A stretch of DNA of 64,000 nt from Pampinifervens sp037481935 (GCF_046159715.1 NZ_JBJXCT010000003.1:115886-179885), one strand, 5' to 3'; shown: positions 8,289-15,971, numbered from the stretch's first letter. Translations and numbers: made by a program. The notes: generated by a model not told the origin, from the letters alone.

Positions 8289-9102
8289 CTCGGACGATGC
8301 CTTTATGTTTTACGCACTCACCACGGGCAAGGTAGACACAGAAGGTCTCCAGATTGAGCATGTGCTTGCGGATATTGAGACACTCAACAGAGAAGCTCTG
8401 AAGGGCACTTACGAGGTGTCGGCACTTTCCTTTCATGCCTACCCCTATGTGGCAGAGAATTATCTCGTGCTTCCCAGTGGTGGAAGCGTTGGAGAGGGAT
8501 ATGGTCCAATCGTAGTATCTGTGAGAGATTTGGAGAGTCTTAAAGGTAAAAGGGTAGCAATTCCGGGTAAACTCACCACCGCATACCTTGTTCTGAAGCT
8601 TTACGAGCCGGACTTTGAAGAGATTGTGCTCCCCTTTGACAGGGTGCTGGATGCGGTTGCAGAGGGTAGGGTTGACGCCGGGCTGGTAATTCACGAAGGG
8701 CAACTCAGCTACAGGGACAGAGGGCTCAAAAAGCTCCTTGACCTTGGCCAGTGGTGGATGGAAAAAACCGGGCTTCCCCTTCCCTTAGGGTGCAACGTTA
8801 TAAGAAAAGACCTGGGCATGGAAGTGATAAAAAAGATGGAGAGACTCATGAAAAAGAGCATAGAATATGCCCTTGAAAATAGGGGTGAAGCCCTCAGCTT
8901 TGCCAGAGAGTATGCCAGAGAGATAAAAGAGGACACGGCAAGAACTGAGAGGTTCGTGAGTATGTATGTAAACCAGCGAACTCTGGATTATGGAGAAGAT
9001 GGCAGGCGAGCGGTAAGGCTTCTGCTACAGATGGGTATTGAAAGAGGTATAATTGAAGCTAAAATGCCACAGGTAATCTTTAGCGATGAGGTGATAGACT
9101 AA
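8260..9102 (+). CDS. mqnD: 1,4-dihydroxy-6-naphthoate synthase (futalosine menaquinone pathway)
   Basis: This 280-residue protein has a periplasmic-binding-protein-like fold and the MqnD signature HSPDSDDAFMFYAL (7-20). It also has a serine/glycine-rich ligand loop (LPSGGSVGEGYGPIV) and the conserved IHEGQL. MqnD converts cyclic dehypoxanthine futalosine to 1,4-dihydroxy-6-naphthoate in the cytoplasm. It fits the naphthoquinone (methionaquinone) chemistry known from Hydrogenobacter. Its start lies inside lpxD and its stop overlaps the nuoE start by one base. Confidence 0.88.
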   Translation: MRIRIAHSPDSDDAFMFYALTTGKVDTEGLQIEHVLADIETLNREALKGTYEVSALSFHAYPYVAENYLVLPSGGSVGEGYGPIVVSVRDLESLKGKRVAIPGKLTTAYLVLKLYEPDFEEIVLPFDRVLDAVAEGRVDAGLVIHEGQLSYRDRGLKKLLDLGQWWMEKTGLPLPLGCNVIRKDLGMEVIKKMERLMKKSIEYALENRGEALSFAREYAREIKEDTARTERFVSMYVNQRTLDYGEDGRRAVRLLLQMGIERGIIEAKMPQVIFSDEVID

Positions 9103-9572
9103 TGGGTGTCTTACCTGAGGAGTTAATGCAGAAGTTGAGAGAGCATGCAGACTACTTCCCAAGAAAGGAGCAGGCTGTTCTTATCTGTCTTCACGAAGTT
9201 CAGGACCACTACGGACACATCCCCTTCTTTGCTCTCGAGGAGGTGGCAAGGCTCTTAGAAGTTCCGCTGAATCATGTGGAAAACGTGGTCTCTTTTTATG
9301 ACATGTTTGACAGGGGAGAGCCTGCCAGACACAGGATAAGGGTATGCGTAAGCGTTGTCTGCAACCTTATGGACTCAAAAAAAGTGCTCGGAGCCATAAA
9401 TGAACTCCTAGGTATATCACCCGGCGAGGTAACCAAAGACGGAAGGTTCAAATTAATAGGTGTGCAGTGTATAGGTGCATGCTCGGAAGCACCGTGTTTT
9501 ATGGTGGACGAAGACACCTACAAGTTTGAATCAAAGGAGAAGCTCCATGAGGTCCTATCCCGTTACACCTGA
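9102..9572 (+). CDS. nuoE: NADH-quinone oxidoreductase subunit E (2Fe-2S)
   Basis: This 156-residue thioredoxin-fold subunit carries the N1a-type 2Fe-2S cluster. Its ligands are Cys82 and Cys87 (CVSVVC) and Cys123 and Cys127 (CIGAC). Together with NuoF it forms the NADH-oxidising tip of complex I or of a related NAD-linked hydrogenase or formate dehydrogenase. Only nuoE and nuoF occur here, so which complex they serve cannot be decided from the window. It overlaps nuoF by 26 bases. Confidence 0.92.
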   Translation: MGVLPEELMQKLREHADYFPRKEQAVLICLHEVQDHYGHIPFFALEEVARLLEVPLNHVENVVSFYDMFDRGEPARHRIRVCVSVVCNLMDSKKVLGAINELLGISPGEVTKDGRFKLIGVQCIGACSEAPCFMVDEDTYKFESKEKLHEVLSRYT

Positions 9573-10824
9573 TATATACGCAGAGACTACCCTCAACCTT
9601 TTGCTCAAGAGGGCAAAAAAGCCAAGAGTTCACACCATAGAGGAATATCTCAAAGACGGTGGGTATCAGGCTCTGGAGAAAGCTCTCAACATGAAACCGG
9701 AAGAAATAGTAGACTGGGTTGACAGAAGCCAGCTCAGAGGAAGGGGTGGTGCGGGTTTTCCCACAGGAAGAAAGTGGAAGTTTGCGGTGCAGAACCCAGC
9801 TCCCAGATACCTCATATGCAATGCAGACGAATCTGAACCCGGCACCTTTAAAGACAGAATACTCATGGAGAGAGACCCTCATCTTCTGATAGAGGGTATG
9901 ATAATATCCGCCTATGCCATAGGTGCCAACCAGGCCTTCATATACATAAGGGGCGAGTATCCGGCGGGCTATTACATCCTCAGAGATGCCATAGAAGAGG
10001 CAAAGAAGAAGGGCTTTCTGGGGAAAAATATTCTGGGTTCTGGCTTTGACCTTGAAATTTATGTGGCAAGAGGTGCAGGCGCCTACATTTGCGGAGAGGA
10101 AAGCGCTCTTATTGAGTCTCTTGAAGGTAAAAGGGGTTTTCCGAGGATAAAGCCTCCTTTTCCAGTTCAGTATGGTCTTTTTGGAAGGCCCACGGTGGTA
10201 AACAACGTGGAGACCCTCTGCAATATTCCCCTTATAGTGGGTATGGGCTGGGAAGAATACCGCTACATAGGACCGAGCGACTATCCGGGACCAAAGCTTT
10301 TCCCCGTCAGTGGAAAGGTCAAAAAGCCGGGGGTTTACGAGCTTCCTATGAACACAACTCTGAGAGAGGTCATCTTCAAGTATGCGGGTGGAACGATAGG
10401 AAACAAAAAGGTAAAGGCCGTCTTTTCTGGAGCCCTTGACTGCTTTTCTACGGAGGAGCTGGATACACCCATGGACTACTCACCCTTTGGCTTTGGTGGA
10501 ACGGGCACGGTTATAGTGCTTACAGAGGAGGATGACATAGTTCAGGCGTGTCTCTGGGTGGCGGAGTTTTACGCCCATGAGAGCTGTGGTCAGTGCACGC
10601 CCTGCAGGGTTGGAACCCACGAGCAGGCATATCTACTTGAGAGGATACTTCACAACCATGCAGATGAAAGGGAGTGGGCAGGCTTTGAGTTTGTAAACTC
10701 ATACATACAACCCACCTCCATATGCGGGCTTGGGGCTGTGGCCGGAAGGCTCATACGCCAGACTATGCAGAAGTTTCCACAGGAGTGGGAAAAATACAGA
10801 AAAAGTTTCCCTGCACAGATATGA
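9547..10824 (+). CDS. nuoF: NADH-quinone oxidoreductase subunit F (FMN, NADH, 4Fe-4S)
   Basis: This 425-residue protein binds NADH and FMN. The motifs are GRGGAGFPTGRKW (65-77), CGEESALIESLEG in the FMN region and the C-terminal 4Fe-4S motif SCGQCTPCRVGT with a fourth cysteine in CGLGA. The ATG at 9547 (AAGGAG upstream) gives the expected N-terminus; an earlier in-frame start would lie deep inside nuoE. Its stop overlaps the start of the next small gene (ATGA). Confidence 0.94.
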   Translation: MRSYPVTPDIYAETTLNLLLKRAKKPRVHTIEEYLKDGGYQALEKALNMKPEEIVDWVDRSQLRGRGGAGFPTGRKWKFAVQNPAPRYLICNADESEPGTFKDRILMERDPHLLIEGMIISAYAIGANQAFIYIRGEYPAGYYILRDAIEEAKKKGFLGKNILGSGFDLEIYVARGAGAYICGEESALIESLEGKRGFPRIKPPFPVQYGLFGRPTVVNNVETLCNIPLIVGMGWEEYRYIGPSDYPGPKLFPVSGKVKKPGVYELPMNTTLREVIFKYAGGTIGNKKVKAVFSGALDCFSTEELDTPMDYSPFGFGGTGTVIVLTEEDDIVQACLWVAEFYAHESCGQCTPCRVGTHEQAYLLERILHNHADEREWAGFEFVNSYIQPTSICGLGAVAGRLIRQTMQKFPQEWEKYRKSFPAQI

Positions 10825-11069
10825 AGCTACTCTTTATATTTTTCAGCCTGACTTTTGGTGCTCTTGTGTGGGCTCAGGATGACTCTCAGAGATGCCAGAC
10901 GAATCCACTCAGGGACAAAGAATACTGCAGATACTTCTGGAGCGTGTGTAAGAATCTGGGTGTAAGGAGACTTGATGGAATAAAGAGCTGTCTTGAGAAA
11001 AGCCAGTCCTACGAAGAAGGTGTAAAGTGCTTTGAAAGGTCATGGCTGGAGGACCTTTTCAAAAAATAA
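10821..11069 (+). CDS. Small secreted cysteine-rich protein, unknown function
   Basis: This 82-residue protein has a clear signal peptide (MKLLFIFFSLTFGALVWA) and five cysteines in the mature part (Cys25, 36, 43, 57, 70). It is translationally coupled to nuoF by an ATGA overlap, but a periplasmic protein is unlikely to be a subunit of the cytoplasmic NuoEF module. I do not recognise the family. The cysteine spacing (11, 7, 14 and 13 residues apart) would suit disulfides or metal binding; that is inference. Confidence 0.7.
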   Translation: MKLLFIFFSLTFGALVWAQDDSQRCQTNPLRDKEYCRYFWSVCKNLGVRRLDGIKSCLEKSQSYEEGVKCFERSWLEDLFKK

Positions 11070-11070
11070 T

Positions 11071-12153
11071 CTACGTTTCTAAGTTTTTCTTCCACTCTTC
11101 ATACATGGAAACCAATTCTTCTCTACCAATGCTAAGCTTTTCTGTAGCTCTTCTCAAGTATTCTCTAACGCTTGAGGTTGATATACCGAGATATTGACCT
11201 ATTTCCTCGTTGCTGAGACCCTCAAGCAGTAGTAGAACCACTTCCCTCTCTCTCTTAGAAAGCGTCTTTTTATAAGCTTGCCTTTTCCTGCATAGCTCCT
11301 GCAAAAAACCTTCCGGCGAGGCACTTTTCTGGGTATGAGGTATATTTTCAATTGCATGGACATCCTCTGACTTCTGAGAAACCTCCTCCAAACCTCTTCT
11401 ATTAGCTCTGTTTGCATGCACTAAGTATACAGAAAAACCCACGAGTATAAGATTCCCTAAAGCTATAAGACTTCTTGTGTCTTCCATAATTTTAAAGAGG
11501 AAATAGCCCACAAGAATAGCACTGCAAACAACTCCAAAACCAACAGGAAATGCCTTTATGGGATTTCTGAGCTTTATCAAGGTATAAAGTAGAAATACAT
11601 CAGCAAAACCAAAACCTATCTGGACCGCATACATGGCAAGGTTTAAACCAAGACCATTACCCGTATGCATCAGAAAGTATCCCAGGGCAAAGGAAACCAC
11701 GGAAAGAATCAGTAGATTTTCATCCCAATCCTTCAGCAGGATTACACACAGAAATACAGCAGATGCGTAGAAAATGACCTCAATACCATACAGAAGGGCC
11801 TCCTTACGGTAGGCTTCCATAAGCACACCATACATAAGACCTCCCGTGAGGTAGAGAATAAAGACGCCCGGTAAAAATCTTAGCCATAAGCTAAGAGGTA
11901 TATTTTCAGAGGAAATTTCAAAAGATTTCTTAGTAAGACTCAGAACTGGTGCAATACTTAAAATTAAAAACTTATAATTTTCCCTTACAGGTATGTTTGA
12001 GAGAAAAACCATGGCGATATTTCCTATCCCCAGACCAAGAATATCCTTTTTTTGAACACTATTTGTCAGAATTACCCCCACATACACCGCAAGACTGGAA
12101 GATAGAAAGCCAATGAGCAGCATAAGTAAAGGTCTGAGAGTTTGGTCGGACAC
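11071..12153 (-). CDS. Membrane-anchored LuxR-type transcriptional regulator (5' end frame-disrupted)
   Basis: The in-frame portion is 360 residues with about eight hydrophobic segments (1-250), a polar linker, and a C-terminal LuxR helix-turn-helix at about 300-345 (LSKREREVVLLLLEGLSNEE, then IGQYLGISTSSVREYL). Multi-spanning sensors with a LuxR output are known, but their ligands are mostly unknown. The apparent start is a GTG inside an open frame that continues upstream with more membrane-like sequence. The true N-terminus is probably at 12334 and separated from this frame by a one-base shift at 12265-12270. The gene is richer in A+T than its neighbours. Confidence 0.7.
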   Translation of the reverse strand: MSDQTLRPLLMLLIGFLSSSLAVYVGVILTNSVQKKDILGLGIGNIAMVFLSNIPVRENYKFLILSIAPVLSLTKKSFEISSENIPLSLWLRFLPGVFILYLTGGLMYGVLMEAYRKEALLYGIEVIFYASAVFLCVILLKDWDENLLILSVVSFALGYFLMHTGNGLGLNLAMYAVQIGFGFADVFLLYTLIKLRNPIKAFPVGFGVVCSAILVGYFLFKIMEDTRSLIALGNLILVGFSVYLVHANRANRRGLEEVSQKSEDVHAIENIPHTQKSASPEGFLQELCRKRQAYKKTLSKREREVVLLLLEGLSNEEIGQYLGISTSSVREYLRRATEKLSIGREELVSMYEEWKKNLET

Positions 12154-12334
12154 TGGGAAAAAGGCAGTTAATATAGCAGTAGCTGGAATAAAAAAGGGGA
12201 AAGTTCTGAGAAAGAATCCCTTTATTGAGGCTATGAGGAAAAAACCAGATATGTGTCCCAGGAGAAAAAAGGGAAATAGCCAATGTCATGAAGGAGAGGG
12301 CCACCCATTGGAAAAGATACAAGCCAGAAGACAA
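12154..12334 (-). pseudogene. Frameshifted N-terminal part of the membrane LuxR regulator
   Basis: From a TTG at 12332-12334 one frame reads a hydrophobic start (LYLFQWVALSFMTLAISLF) up to a T6 run (A6 on the plus strand, 12265-12270). Removing one T continues in the downstream frame as LLGHISGFFLIASIKGFF and joins the LuxR protein without interruption, giving two or three more membrane segments. Either the gene is broken, the tract varies in length, or the sequence has one extra base. No other gene is seen between 12154 and 12603. Confidence 0.5.
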
Positions 12335-12398
12335 AGAGGCTGAGACTTATGATAGGCAGCATTCCGTTGATATTTTAACAGGAGGATGGGATACAAAT

Positions 12399-12420
12399 AT
12401 ATATGATTTAAATCATATAT
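12399..12420. repeat. 22-bp perfect palindrome (candidate operator)
   Basis: The sequence is perfectly self-complementary over 11 + 11 bases, centred between 12409 and 12410 (core GATTTAAATC flanked by alternating AT). It lies between the divergent LuxR-type regulator and the uracil-DNA glycosylase gene. LuxR-family and other dimeric regulators bind such symmetric sites, so an operator for the neighbouring regulator is plausible but not shown. Confidence 0.5.
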
Positions 12421-12470
12421 TTCAGTGCTTTCGTGACACTGTTAGTGACAATCACGCTACATTGTGCGAC

Positions 12471-12500
12471 TTGATAAATTAAGGCTTACATCTCTATAAT
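12471..12500 (+). promoter_or_regulatory. Promoter reading towards the structured leader and UDG gene
   Basis: TTGATA (12471-12476) and TATAAT (12495-12500) are separated by 18 bases, close to the sigma-70 consensus. Initiation would fall near 12507, about 97 bases before the UDG start codon. Two GTGACA direct repeats, 12 bases apart, lie just upstream (about 12433-12450) and may be a regulator site. Confidence 0.6.
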
Positions 12501-12531
12501 TTCCAGCATCAGGATGGTTTCTCATAAGGCT

Positions 12532-12587
12532 GGGAGGAGTAAGAGGGGGAGAGGACGCCCTCCTCCCGGGGACCCGACTGGGTCCCC
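12532..12587 (+). other. GC-rich tandem hairpins (structured leader or small RNA)
   Basis: Two perfect 8-bp stems follow each other without a gap. GGGAGGAG (12532-12539) pairs with CTCCTCCC (12560-12567) around a purine-rich 20-base loop. GGGGACCC (12568-12575) pairs with GGGTCCCC (12580-12587) around a GACT loop. They lie downstream of a good promoter and upstream of a second TATAAT (12591-12596). No long U-run follows, so this is not a textbook terminator. I do not recognise a known RNA family. Confidence 0.5.
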
Positions 12588-12603
12588 TGCTATAATTAAG
12601 CTA

Positions 12604-13302
12604 ATGGAAAGATATAAGCTTCAGGCAACCCTCAGGGCTCTGGAGAAGATTGGTTTTGATGTTCTTTACACTGAAAGTGTAAACATTCCTGCAAGCAAAC
12701 CACAGAGTAGGGAAGCACAAGCGGTGCGGGAAAAGGACAGGAAGGAACTTCTTGGTGACCTCTACAGGAAAATTGTGGATGAAAAAAAGTGCGTCCTTTA
12801 TGAGGGTGCAAGCGGTTATGTTTTTGGAGAAGGCAACCCTTACTCGCCCGTTGTCTTTGTAGGAGAAGCCCCAGGAGAAGAGGAGGACCAGCTAAGAAGA
12901 CCTTTTGTGGGAAGAGCTGGCAGGTATCTTAACCAGAAACTTGAGGAGGTGGGGCTCAGGCGAGAGGATGTTTACATAACCAATGTGGTAAAGTCCAGGC
13001 CTCCGGGCAACAGAAAGCCTACTGCAAAAGAGATGCAGTCCTGTCTGCCTTACCTGAGAAAGGAAATAGAAATAATAAACCCAAAGCTCGTAGTATGTCT
13101 GGGCGCTACAGCGCTTGAGGGTATACTGGGAAAATCACTACCAATAACAAAACACAGAGGGAACTTTTTTGACTACCCCTACGACAGAAGAATAAAGGTC
13201 CTTCTCACCTACCACCCTGCTTACATTCTCAGAAACCCGGGCGCTGAGAAGGAATTCGTGGAAGACCTGAGAAGGATAAGGGACTTTCTACTAAGTTCTT
13301 GA
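12604..13302 (+). CDS. Family-4-like uracil-DNA glycosylase lacking two Fe-S ligands
   Basis: This 232-residue protein carries the uracil-DNA glycosylase core: motif GEAPGEEED (87-95), RPFVGRAG (99-106) and HPAYILRN (204-211). Family 4 enzymes of thermophiles hold a 4Fe-4S cluster with four cysteines. Here only one of the N-terminal CxxC pair is visible (Cys63), the KCRPP cysteine is Ser131 (VVKSRPP), and Cys147 remains. The cluster is therefore probably absent. The ATG at 12604 is preferred to an upstream in-frame start that would translate the GC-rich hairpins. There is no Shine-Dalgarno site; TATAAT lies 7 bases from the ATG. Confidence 0.85.
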   Translation: MERYKLQATLRALEKIGFDVLYTESVNIPASKPQSREAQAVREKDRKELLGDLYRKIVDEKKCVLYEGASGYVFGEGNPYSPVVFVGEAPGEEEDQLRRPFVGRAGRYLNQKLEEVGLRREDVYITNVVKSRPPGNRKPTAKEMQSCLPYLRKEIEIINPKLVVCLGATALEGILGKSLPITKHRGNFFDYPYDRRIKVLLTYHPAYILRNPGAEKEFVEDLRRIRDFLLSS

Positions 13303-14478
13303 GAGAAAGACCTTAAGGTATCCCTCTTCAATCTTTGCACCCTTGGGTTCATAGTCCCTGAGCTTTCTGGGGAGCAAGATATGACTCTTAAAGTTCTTCC
13401 ACCTTATAACAATCTCACCCTCGCTCTTAAGGACGGAGAGTCCCTCCTTTGTGAGGAAAGGGGCTCTCAGCCTGACCATGTATTCACCATCCTGCTCTAT
13501 AAACTCGTAGGGTTTTTCTCTGTGAAATACCCTTGCAGGGTCTGTATCACCGTATATAAGGTCTGAGAGAATCCTGAGCCTTTCCTCACCCACCACCTCA
13601 TCCTCCATGAGAGGAACTGTAAACACAGGAACTGGGTAGAAGAGTGCCTGCATATCCTCAAGGTATCTTCTCTGAGTGAGCACCCACCTTGAAAAGTGTT
13701 CACATCCTTCTACAGAGGAAGGCAGAACCTTGTTAACCACAACAGCATCCACATTCACCCCAAAGAGGTTAAAATACATAAAGGCTCTCTGGCTCTCTTT
13801 GAGAACCATCTTTTCAGGGTTTGCCACGAGCCTGACGGAGGTTACATCCGGGTCAACAAGAATCTCATCCACACCCTTTAGCTTTTCGTAGAAGTTCTCA
13901 AGAGCCCTGAAATACTCATCGTCTGGTATTGGGACATCCGTAAGCCTCCTTGCTACAGGTCTTGCCACCTTGAGAATGGTCCTCTCCACGTTGAATATCT
14001 TTCTCATATACCACTTGAGAACCGTTGGCATAGAAACAAACCTCAGGGATTCGCCGGTGGGAGGGAGGTCAAGAACAAGGGCATCAAACTCCCTCTCTCT
14101 GTAATATTTGTTCACATACAGGAGGCTTGTTACCTCCTCCATGCCGGGAAGTATGGCAAGCTCTTCAGAAACAACCTCATCAAGCCCAGTGGTGTTGAAG
14201 AGAAGCTCCAGGAACCTGTAAACATCACCCCAGTATCTGTCCACTTCCTCCTGTATGTCTATCTCCTGTATGTGGAGGTTATCCGAGATTTTTATGGGCA
14301 GTCCCTTTGCCCTGGTCTTTTCCTCTTCTGGCACATCAAAGGCATCCCCAAGGCTGTGTGCTGGGTCAAGGGAAACCACGATGGTTCTGTAGCCGAGGCT
14401 TGAAAGCCTGTAGGCGGTTGCGGCTGATATGGTGGTTTTGCCAACGCCACCCTTGCCTGAGAAGAGAATTACCCTCAT
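13291..14478 (-). CDS. ArsA/Get3-family anion-transporting ATPase
   Basis: This 395-residue single-unit ArsA/Get3 homologue has the deviant Walker A GKGGVGKTT (8-16), switch region SLDPAHSLGDAF and a C-terminal HSP20-like beta domain. ArsA powers arsenite efflux, while Get3-type proteins deliver membrane proteins. There is no ars gene nearby and the bacterial single-unit form often has unknown cargo. The ATG at 14478 places the P-loop at the usual distance from the N-terminus. A GTG 21 bases upstream is also in frame. TATACT lies close to the ATG. It overlaps the UDG gene tail to tail by 12 bases. Confidence 0.85.
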   Translation of the reverse strand: MRVILFSGKGGVGKTTISAATAYRLSSLGYRTIVVSLDPAHSLGDAFDVPEEEKTRAKGLPIKISDNLHIQEIDIQEEVDRYWGDVYRFLELLFNTTGLDEVVSEELAILPGMEEVTSLLYVNKYYREREFDALVLDLPPTGESLRFVSMPTVLKWYMRKIFNVERTILKVARPVARRLTDVPIPDDEYFRALENFYEKLKGVDEILVDPDVTSVRLVANPEKMVLKESQRAFMYFNLFGVNVDAVVVNKVLPSSVEGCEHFSRWVLTQRRYLEDMQALFYPVPVFTVPLMEDEVVGEERLRILSDLIYGDTDPARVFHREKPYEFIEQDGEYMVRLRAPFLTKEGLSVLKSEGEIVIRWKNFKSHILLPRKLRDYEPKGAKIEEGYLKVFLSRT

Positions 14479-14568
14479 AAGAAAGAAAGTATAACCCACT
14501 CTGCGGACGCCTGAAACTTCTTATAAGCCCGTTGATGTAGCCTGATTACGGGTCTATGCCTTTACCAC

Positions 14569-14598
14569 TTGACAGAAGCCCCTTCTATAGATTAAAAT
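14569..14598 (+). promoter_or_regulatory. Upstream promoter of the ribosomal protein operon
   Basis: TTGACA (14569-14574) and TAAAAT (14593-14598) are separated by 18 bases. Transcription would begin near 14605 and give a leader of about 80 bases to rplN. Confidence 0.55.
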
Positions 14599-14627
14599 AA
14601 ACAGCCTTGGTTAGATAGCTCCAGTTC

Positions 14628-14655
14628 TTCAACAGGGGCTTACTTGTGGTATAAT
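14628..14655 (+). promoter_or_regulatory. Proximal promoter of the ribosomal protein operon
   Basis: TTCAAC (14628-14633) and a perfect TATAAT (14650-14655) are separated by 16 bases. An 8-bp inverted repeat (AAGCCCCT at 14576-14583 and AGGGGCTT at 14634-14641) spans the two promoters. It may be regulatory, but this is speculative. Confidence 0.5.
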
Positions 14656-14683
14656 TTTTAGCTTATAACAGAGGTGGAAGACT

Positions 14684-15049
14684 ATGATACAGCGACAGGG
14701 TTATGCAAATGTTGCGGATAACTCGGGGGCCAAGAGGGTTCAGATTATAGGCATACCCTACGCCCCGAGGAAGTATGCCACAGTGGGTGATGTGGTAACT
14801 GTCACAGTAAAGGTTGCCGCACCCAACAGCCCGGCAAAAAAGGGCAAGGTCTACAGAGCGGTGGTGGTAAGGACAAAGAAAGAAGTAAGGCGTTCCGATG
14901 GCAGCTACATAAAGTTTGATGACAATGCGGTGGTTCTTCTCAATCAATATGGAGAGCCTCTGGGCACGCGCATACTTGGGCCAATAGCCAGGGAGGTCAG
15001 AAACAGGGGCTTTACCAAACTGGCATCTCTTGCTCCGGAGGTGGTGTGA
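14684..15049 (+). CDS. rplN: 50S ribosomal protein L14
   Basis: This 121-residue protein matches bacterial L14 over its whole length, including VADNSGAKRVQIIGI near the N-terminus and the C-terminal REVRNRGFTKLASLAPEV. It binds 23S rRNA near the subunit interface. It is the first gene after two promoter-like sites and a GAGGTGG ribosome binding site. The operon therefore begins with L14 here; the S10-L29-S17 part that usually precedes it is not in this window. Confidence 0.98.
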   Translation: MIQRQGYANVADNSGAKRVQIIGIPYAPRKYATVGDVVTVTVKVAAPNSPAKKGKVYRAVVVRTKKEVRRSDGSYIKFDDNAVVLLNQYGEPLGTRILGPIAREVRNRGFTKLASLAPEVV

Positions 15050-15405
15050 TGGCTCAGAGGATAAAGAAGGGCGACACAGTGGTTGTTCTGAGAGGAAAGG
15101 AGAAGGGAAAAACTGGTGAGGTCATAAAGGTTCTCAGGGAAGAAAACAGAGTGATAGTAAAGGATGTTAACCTGGTGAAAAAACACCTCAAGGAAATACC
15201 CAACGTGAGAGAAGGTGGCATATACGAGATAGAAGCTCCTCTCCACATAAGCAATGTAATGCTCATATGCCCCAAGTGCGAAAGGCCCACAAGGGTAGGC
15301 ATAAGAACGCTCAGGGAAGGTGATACTCTGAGGAAATACAGGTTCTGCAAAAAGTGTAAGGAAAACATCGACCTTATAAGAGAGAAAGTGAGGGTTGAAG
15401 CATGA
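15049..15405 (+). CDS. rplX: 50S ribosomal protein L24 (zinc-finger form)
   Basis: This 118-residue L24 begins with a KOW motif (KKGDTVVVLRGKEKGKTGEV). Unlike the E. coli protein it has a probable zinc-binding set: Cys74, Cys77, Cys100 and Cys103. Its ATG overlaps the rplN stop codon (TGATG) and is preceded by GGAGG, so ATG 15049 is chosen over the GTG one codon earlier. L24 starts assembly of the large subunit. Confidence 0.97.
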   Translation: MAQRIKKGDTVVVLRGKEKGKTGEVIKVLREENRVIVKDVNLVKKHLKEIPNVREGGIYEIEAPLHISNVMLICPKCERPTRVGIRTLREGDTLRKYRFCKKCKENIDLIREKVRVEA

Positions 15406-15971
15406 GCGTAGAAACCAGGTATGTATCAAGGCTTTACAACAAGTACAGGGAAGAGGTGGTTCCGCAGCTGATAAACCGCTTCGGCTACAAAAACCCCATG
15501 GAAGTCCCCAGAATAGTTAAGGTGGTGGTAAATATGGGCGTAGGTGAGGCGGTTGGAGACATAAAGCACCTTGAAAGGGCCATGGAAGACCTGAGGGCCA
15601 TAACAGGTCAGCAACCGGCGGTAAGAAGGGCAAAGAAATCAGAGGCTGGCTTTAAGCTTAGAAAGGGTATGCCCGTTGGTCTCAAGGTTACGCTGAGAAA
15701 GGAAAGGATGTGGGACTTTCTTGATAAGCTCATATGTGTGGCCCTTCCAAGGGTGAAGGATTTTAAGGGGCTTAACCCCAGGTCCTTTGATGGAAGGGGA
15801 AACTACGCCTTTGGAATTGGGGAGCAGATAGTTTTTCCAGAGATTGATTATGAAAAGGTGGATGCCATAAGGGGTATGGACATAATCATTCAGACTACCG
15901 CAAAGAGTGATGAGGAGGCTTTCTGGCTTCTGGCGCTGCTGGGGCTTCCCATTAGGAGTGCAGGAGGTTAA
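15402..15971 (+). CDS. rplE: 50S ribosomal protein L5
   Basis: This 189-residue protein has the L5 signatures VVVNMGVGEAVGDIK and PRVKDFKGLNPRSFDGRGNYAFGI (conserved core). L5 binds 5S rRNA and helps form the central protuberance. Its start overlaps the rplX stop by 4 bases. Length is slightly above the usual 180 residues because of a short N-terminal extension. Confidence 0.98.
   Translation: MSVETRYVSRLYNKYREEVVPQLINRFGYKNPMEVPRIVKVVVNMGVGEAVGDIKHLERAMEDLRAITGQQPAVRRAKKSEAGFKLRKGMPVGLKVTLRKERMWDFLDKLICVALPRVKDFKGLNPRSFDGRGNYAFGIGEQIVFPEIDYEKVDAIRGMDIIIQTTAKSDEEAFWLLALLGLPIRSAGG

Noticed and set aside
12568..12596. Intrinsic terminator at the second hairpin before the UDG gene
   Set aside because: The stem is strong but is followed by TGCTATAATT rather than a U-run, so it is reported as structure and not as a terminator.
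12514..12603. Upstream in-frame start extending the UDG protein by 30 residues
   Set aside because: It would translate through the GC-rich hairpins and give an Arg/Gly/Pro-rich tail unlike any glycosylase N-terminus.
14500..14550. Terminator for the ArsA-type gene or ribosomal leader hairpin (CCCGT...ACGGG)
   Set aside because: The stem is only 5 bp with a 15-base loop and no T-run.
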